Positions 55,549 through 64,000 of a stretch of DNA of 64,000 bases are shown here, piece after piece. Positions within the stretch are counted from its first letter, which is position 1; every line of letters begins with the position of its first letter. The notes below the pieces were generated by a model. The model made no database searches, had not been told where the DNA came from, and worked only from the letters and a program-made list of their open reading frames with translations. Origin of the DNA: Ananas comosus (taxonomy: Eukaryota > Streptophyta > Magnoliopsida > Poales > Bromeliaceae); assembly GCF_001540865.1 (NCBI RefSeq), contig NC_033632.1:10536334-10600333 (forward strand). Reading direction: 5' to 3'. The position numbers were made by a program, and so were the translations under genes.

Positions 55549-56776
55549 CTAATTACGGACAACTTCAAAATATTCCAAAAATATAAAATAAAGAGTGAAG
55601 TTCAATTTGTCACTATGTGGTTTAGCGCATTTTTATTTCACTATTCTATTACTCACGAAAGTAGACTTTACTATGTAATATTAATTTTGTGTCACCGTAA
55701 AGACTACTTTTAAATAGAGTATAAATCGCAAGATGCTAAAACATAATATTTTACTACCATATGATTTATGTGTTGTCTTTGAAGGGACCAGACAAAGGGT
55801 TATCAAGTACTCCTCAAACCCACACGACACACGAGTATAGTAAAAGTAATATCATGAAAATAAACGAGAATAATGATAGAAAACAAGCACAAAAATAGTA
55901 TAGCAATAAAAATGAAGAGAACGCAAGAACACATGATTTACATGATTCGGCCAATAATGTGTCAACCCACGTGAACGGGTAAGAGCTCGTTAATGCATTC
56001 TTTAATTAATCACGATACAAAAGTAACAAGGAGTAAGATTATATTACAAGAATCTCTTTCTCTGGAGCTTTTCATATTTTATTATCAACTACGGTATGTA
56101 CAATGAAACTGTAAACTCTAAAACATGAATTATAAAGGTTTATAACCCTAATAGGAAACAAACTTCACTATCCATCCAAGTCCCCGATTCACTTTTAGTC
56201 GTCAATTTTCTCCTAAAAATTATTTACAAAGTATTCTTGAATCATCCATCCCTAATCTTAAGGCACAAGCTTAGAACAAATTGGAGTTACCTAGTATGTT
56301 ATAGAGTTGAGTTCCTAAACCCAAATTGGACGACTGGTACTGAAACACATTCAAAATTTCAGTATCGATACTCAAAATCACATATTGATACTAAATACAA
56401 AAAATAGGCTTCCACAGCGTTGAATTTTAAGAAACTTCTTAGAAACTTTTGAGGTACTTTGGTACTCAAATTTTAGATTTCAATACTTAACATCTAGAAA
56501 GCTCAAATATTCGACTTTTTTCACTGTAATATCGATTTAGAATATAGCTTGGCATAATGCAATAGTTTTATCATCAATTTTTATGACGAAATAGAATAAA
56601 ATCACAGAATAACAAATTGCAACTTTTAAATCTCCATATGAAATGTAAAAATACGCTAAACCACAAAGGAGAGGTTTATCCTAAAATAAAACTCAATTGT
56701 CCACATTGACAGTAAAAGAGCACAATATGTATCTAAATAAGTGGGGGAGGATGTGAGAAAGAGAAGGAGATGATAA

Positions 56777-58714
56777 TGTCACGCTCCGAATTACCACGTT
56801 TCCCCGGGCACTCCAACAGAACCGCCGTATATATAGAAATTTTTCCTGTATACTAAGCGATAACTGTACCTGTAAACAAAACCAAACTACAACCACAAGG
56901 TAAAGAACTGCTAAACTGAAAATAAATATATAAATAAACCTCGAGGGGTTCCTGTACATATAAAAAGTCTACAACATAACTCGCTCCAGCGAGTAATCCG
57001 ACAACATCACAGTATGTACAAAAAAAGCCTAAAACTACCTGTGGAAGGTACTCCTCTAGCACGGCAACGAGACGGGTAGGGATCTAGCTCGCAACTCCCT
57101 TCCCACGGTCTGAATCAGCGACAGCAGCAGCCGCAGAAGAAGTCTTTACAAAAAGGGGGTCAACGACTCGGTGTGAGAACTACTACAAAATAGATCTAGT
57201 AGTCCTCAGTGGATACCGCTACCGACCTCAACGGCTCACCCACTAAGTCTACAGAAATTATGCATAAGAATAGTAAAAGAAGCTGGTAAGATTTTACAGC
57301 TACATGCCACTATACTATCGCTAACCACTATTCTGTAGATATAGAAATGCGATCTTTGACCCAATCTTATTAGGGACTGTGAATACACCTGTTTCGCCTG
57401 TCGAAGCTACACCGAACACCACCCCGAGGGCTGCCGGTGGAGAGCAAGTCCAAACCGGACAACAATAACATCAACCCAAAGCAAAAAGTCAGACTCCGAA
57501 GCAGCACTTGTGGGCGCGGCCCAACCGAGTATGCAAGCGTGTCTCTGCCAAGCTCAATCAGGCTCTCACAGACTGTAATCAATCCAAATGGATCTAACTA
57601 GTCTAACCACCAAAGCTCACGTGCTCTTGGCACAATCTGATACAAAATACAGAAATCTGGGTCCACCGTCAACCGTGACGGCACCCGACAGTCCGAAACA
57701 GTCTACACACTACTGTAAAATAAGCTCGGCATCCCAGCACAAGCGTAAACTCACCCTACACTAATCTCGATATCCACCGCATACGAACAGCGGCGACACA
57801 AACAAACCACAGCTCCTAAAACTAAATCTGGTAATTTTCAGAAAAGTGACAGTGTAGGGTTCAATAGTTTTCTCCTAAGTCAATTCCAAGTCCAACATGT
57901 AGAATTATTCTAAGCTCTAAATTCAGATTCTATACAACCTATGCAAATCCATGACTTGAGCTATTTAAATATAATTCTACACATGAAAAACACATGCTAA
58001 CACAATTCGGCTTAGGAGGAAATCCGACGATTTCGGTAAACTTCAACCCACCTCGAAAAGCTCGTCCAACAATGGCGAGAAGTCGAAAGAAGGGAAAACA
58101 CGTGCTCGCCCGGTCTCCAACAACGCAACCGCGACGTCCACGCGCTCAAACGGCCCTCTGGATCAACGTCGACAACCTCCCGAGCTCGAGTCGCGATCTC
58201 CAGCACGAGCACGTCCAAGAACTAGAGGGAGAGAGAGCGGCAAACAAAACTCTTCTCTAAGCTCTCTACAAGATATATAAAGAGGTGGGATAAGGTTGGG
58301 ATTAACGACGTTTCAAATGACCAAAAAGCCCCTCACCAACTCAGAAATCCAGCTGGAGTACCGGTACCCAACTTGGTTACCGGTACTCGGCCTCTCAACC
58401 CGCAAGCTCGCACACTGGGTACCGGTACCAGCCCAATGCAGTATCGGTACTCAGCATCAGATTGGCGCAACCCAAGAGCATTAGTTCTGGAATTCCATTG
58501 GGGTACCGGTACTTCTCTCTCTGGTACCGGTACTCAATACTGAAATCTTGCACTTTGCAGATTTCAATGTTAAAACTCTGCTTACGCATCGTACTGAGTC
58601 CGTTTTGCGTCCAATTTGCCCAAAACGACTCCGACTTGTCTCGACACTCTCCAAATATGTCGACAAGTCTCAGATGCTGAAACCCACGGGTTGCAGAACA
58701 CTAGGAACACTACA
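56777..58714 (-). mobile_element. Solo LTR (1938 bp), same family as 29495-31760
   Basis: GATAA at 56772-56776 is repeated at 58715-58719, a perfect 5-bp target duplication, and the pre-insertion site survives in the duplicate near 53501. The plus strand starts TGTCACGCTCCGAATTACCA, matching the other solo LTR's TGTCACGCCCCGGATTAC. Shared blocks follow: CCCCGGGCAC, CCGCCGTATA, AGCGATA-CTGTACCTGTA and 'gtagtcctcagtgg'. It ends AACACTACA. Divergence from the first LTR is substantial. It carries six ACCGGTA-type dyads at 58358-58533 in U3. No internal retrotransposon genes. Confidence 0.88.
58358..58533. promoter_or_regulatory. Array of six GTACCGGTAC-type palindromes in LTR U3
   Basis: Dyads GTACCGGTAC start at 58358, 58419, 58503 and 58524. 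A variant TTACCGGTAC begins at 58377 and GTATCGGTAC at 58441. Pair spacings are 19, 22 and 21 bp, so the three-pair layout of the other LTR (31436-31596) is kept although the sequence between sites differs. One site has a single mismatch in the core. Confidence 0.6.
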
Positions 58715-58857
58715 GATAAATAAGTGGGTTGTTTTCAGGTCCACTATGCATGATGTATCTCATTCAAGAAAGTGTCGTTGCTCTACTTGAGTTGCCATTT
58801 TAGAAACCCAGGATAGAGTCAAAAATGAAAAAAAAACAAAACAAAACAAAATTTGGA

Positions 58858-63599
<4,742 letters not shown>

Positions 63600-64000
63600 T
63601 GAATACATATTGCTACACTTTGATTTTAATTATCAAGGTTTGATTCTAAAAGGTAAGCTACTATAAACCATATATTTTTGTATTTGACATTTCGTTCACT
63701 TGTAGGCTCAATATATTTTGATATGTTAAGATGTGGGTTTGAATTAAACAGGAAGAAATTAAGTGAAACTAAGAACCGAAAAAGACTTATACTTACAATT
63801 TCTATGCTGATAGCATGTGAGCAACAATTTGTCTTTAAAAGCTTAACCTGCTAGAGAATGGTATCTAATATTTTGTGTTAAACAAAGAGGTTTCAAAATG
63901 TTAATGTTAGTTTATTCTGCATTAGCTTATGCCTCTATTTATAATTACTGAAAGAAAAATTCTCCCCATTTCTCAGCCTCTGTTTACTTCTTTTCCTATT

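Larger units (their letters stand above)
55549..58857. repeat. Segmental duplication C, copy 2 (split by a solo LTR)
   Basis: The left part 55549-56776 and right part 58715-58857 together match 52222-53641 with many substitutions, so the copies are clearly older than the n-bounded duplications. The solo LTR at 56777-58714 interrupts it. Confidence 0.87.

Overview
This is plant nuclear DNA. Four spliced, protein-coding plant genes with GT-AG introns sit in a very AT-rich background packed with transposon remnants. Three of the genes have GC-rich, third-position-biased exons next to AT-rich introns and spacers. That contrast suggests a monocot, probably a commelinid; pineapple or a relative is only a guess, since no species-diagnostic sequence is present. 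There is no bacterial, organellar or viral gene set and no CRISPR array.

Layout. (1) 429-4247 (+): the last five exons of a DCC-family thiol-disulfide oxidoreductase-like gene. (2) 4248-12102: spacer with MITEs and a ~1.8 kb block present twice (7779-11408), each copy holding a TAGGGATGTCAA-ended element and a Helitron-like element. (3) 12103-18331 (+): a two-exon B' (B56) regulatory subunit of protein phosphatase 2A, with a G-quadruplex-type G-run just before its start codon and a 4.8 kb intron holding MITEs. (4) 18332-41151: a gene-poor stretch with a SINE, a foldback Mutator-like element, a Tourist-like element, a solo LTR (29495-31760), a compact TRIM-like array (34336-35387) and many MITEs. 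(5) 41152-46568 (+): a complete five-exon secreted GH9 endo-1,4-beta-glucanase with a MITE in its large last intron. (6) 46569-61615: two pairs of large duplications, a second SINE, a second solo LTR of the same family (56777-58714) and an N gap. (7) 61616-63572 (+): the first two exons of a plant/fungi atypical dual-specificity phosphatase, which runs off the right edge.

The four genes are not an operon or a recognisable pathway; they are unrelated neighbours. I found no undescribed multi-gene system. The most unusual signals are in non-coding DNA. Both solo LTRs carry six near-perfect TACCGGTA dyads arranged as three pairs with about 20-bp spacing. An internal duplicate preserves the empty site for one solo LTR. 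A 5'-leader G-quadruplex motif lies 21 nt from the PP2A B' start. One SINE is present in only one copy of a duplication whose second copy is bounded on both sides by single 'n' characters. Several single n's mark suspicious joins, so some duplications may be assembly or haplotype artefacts.
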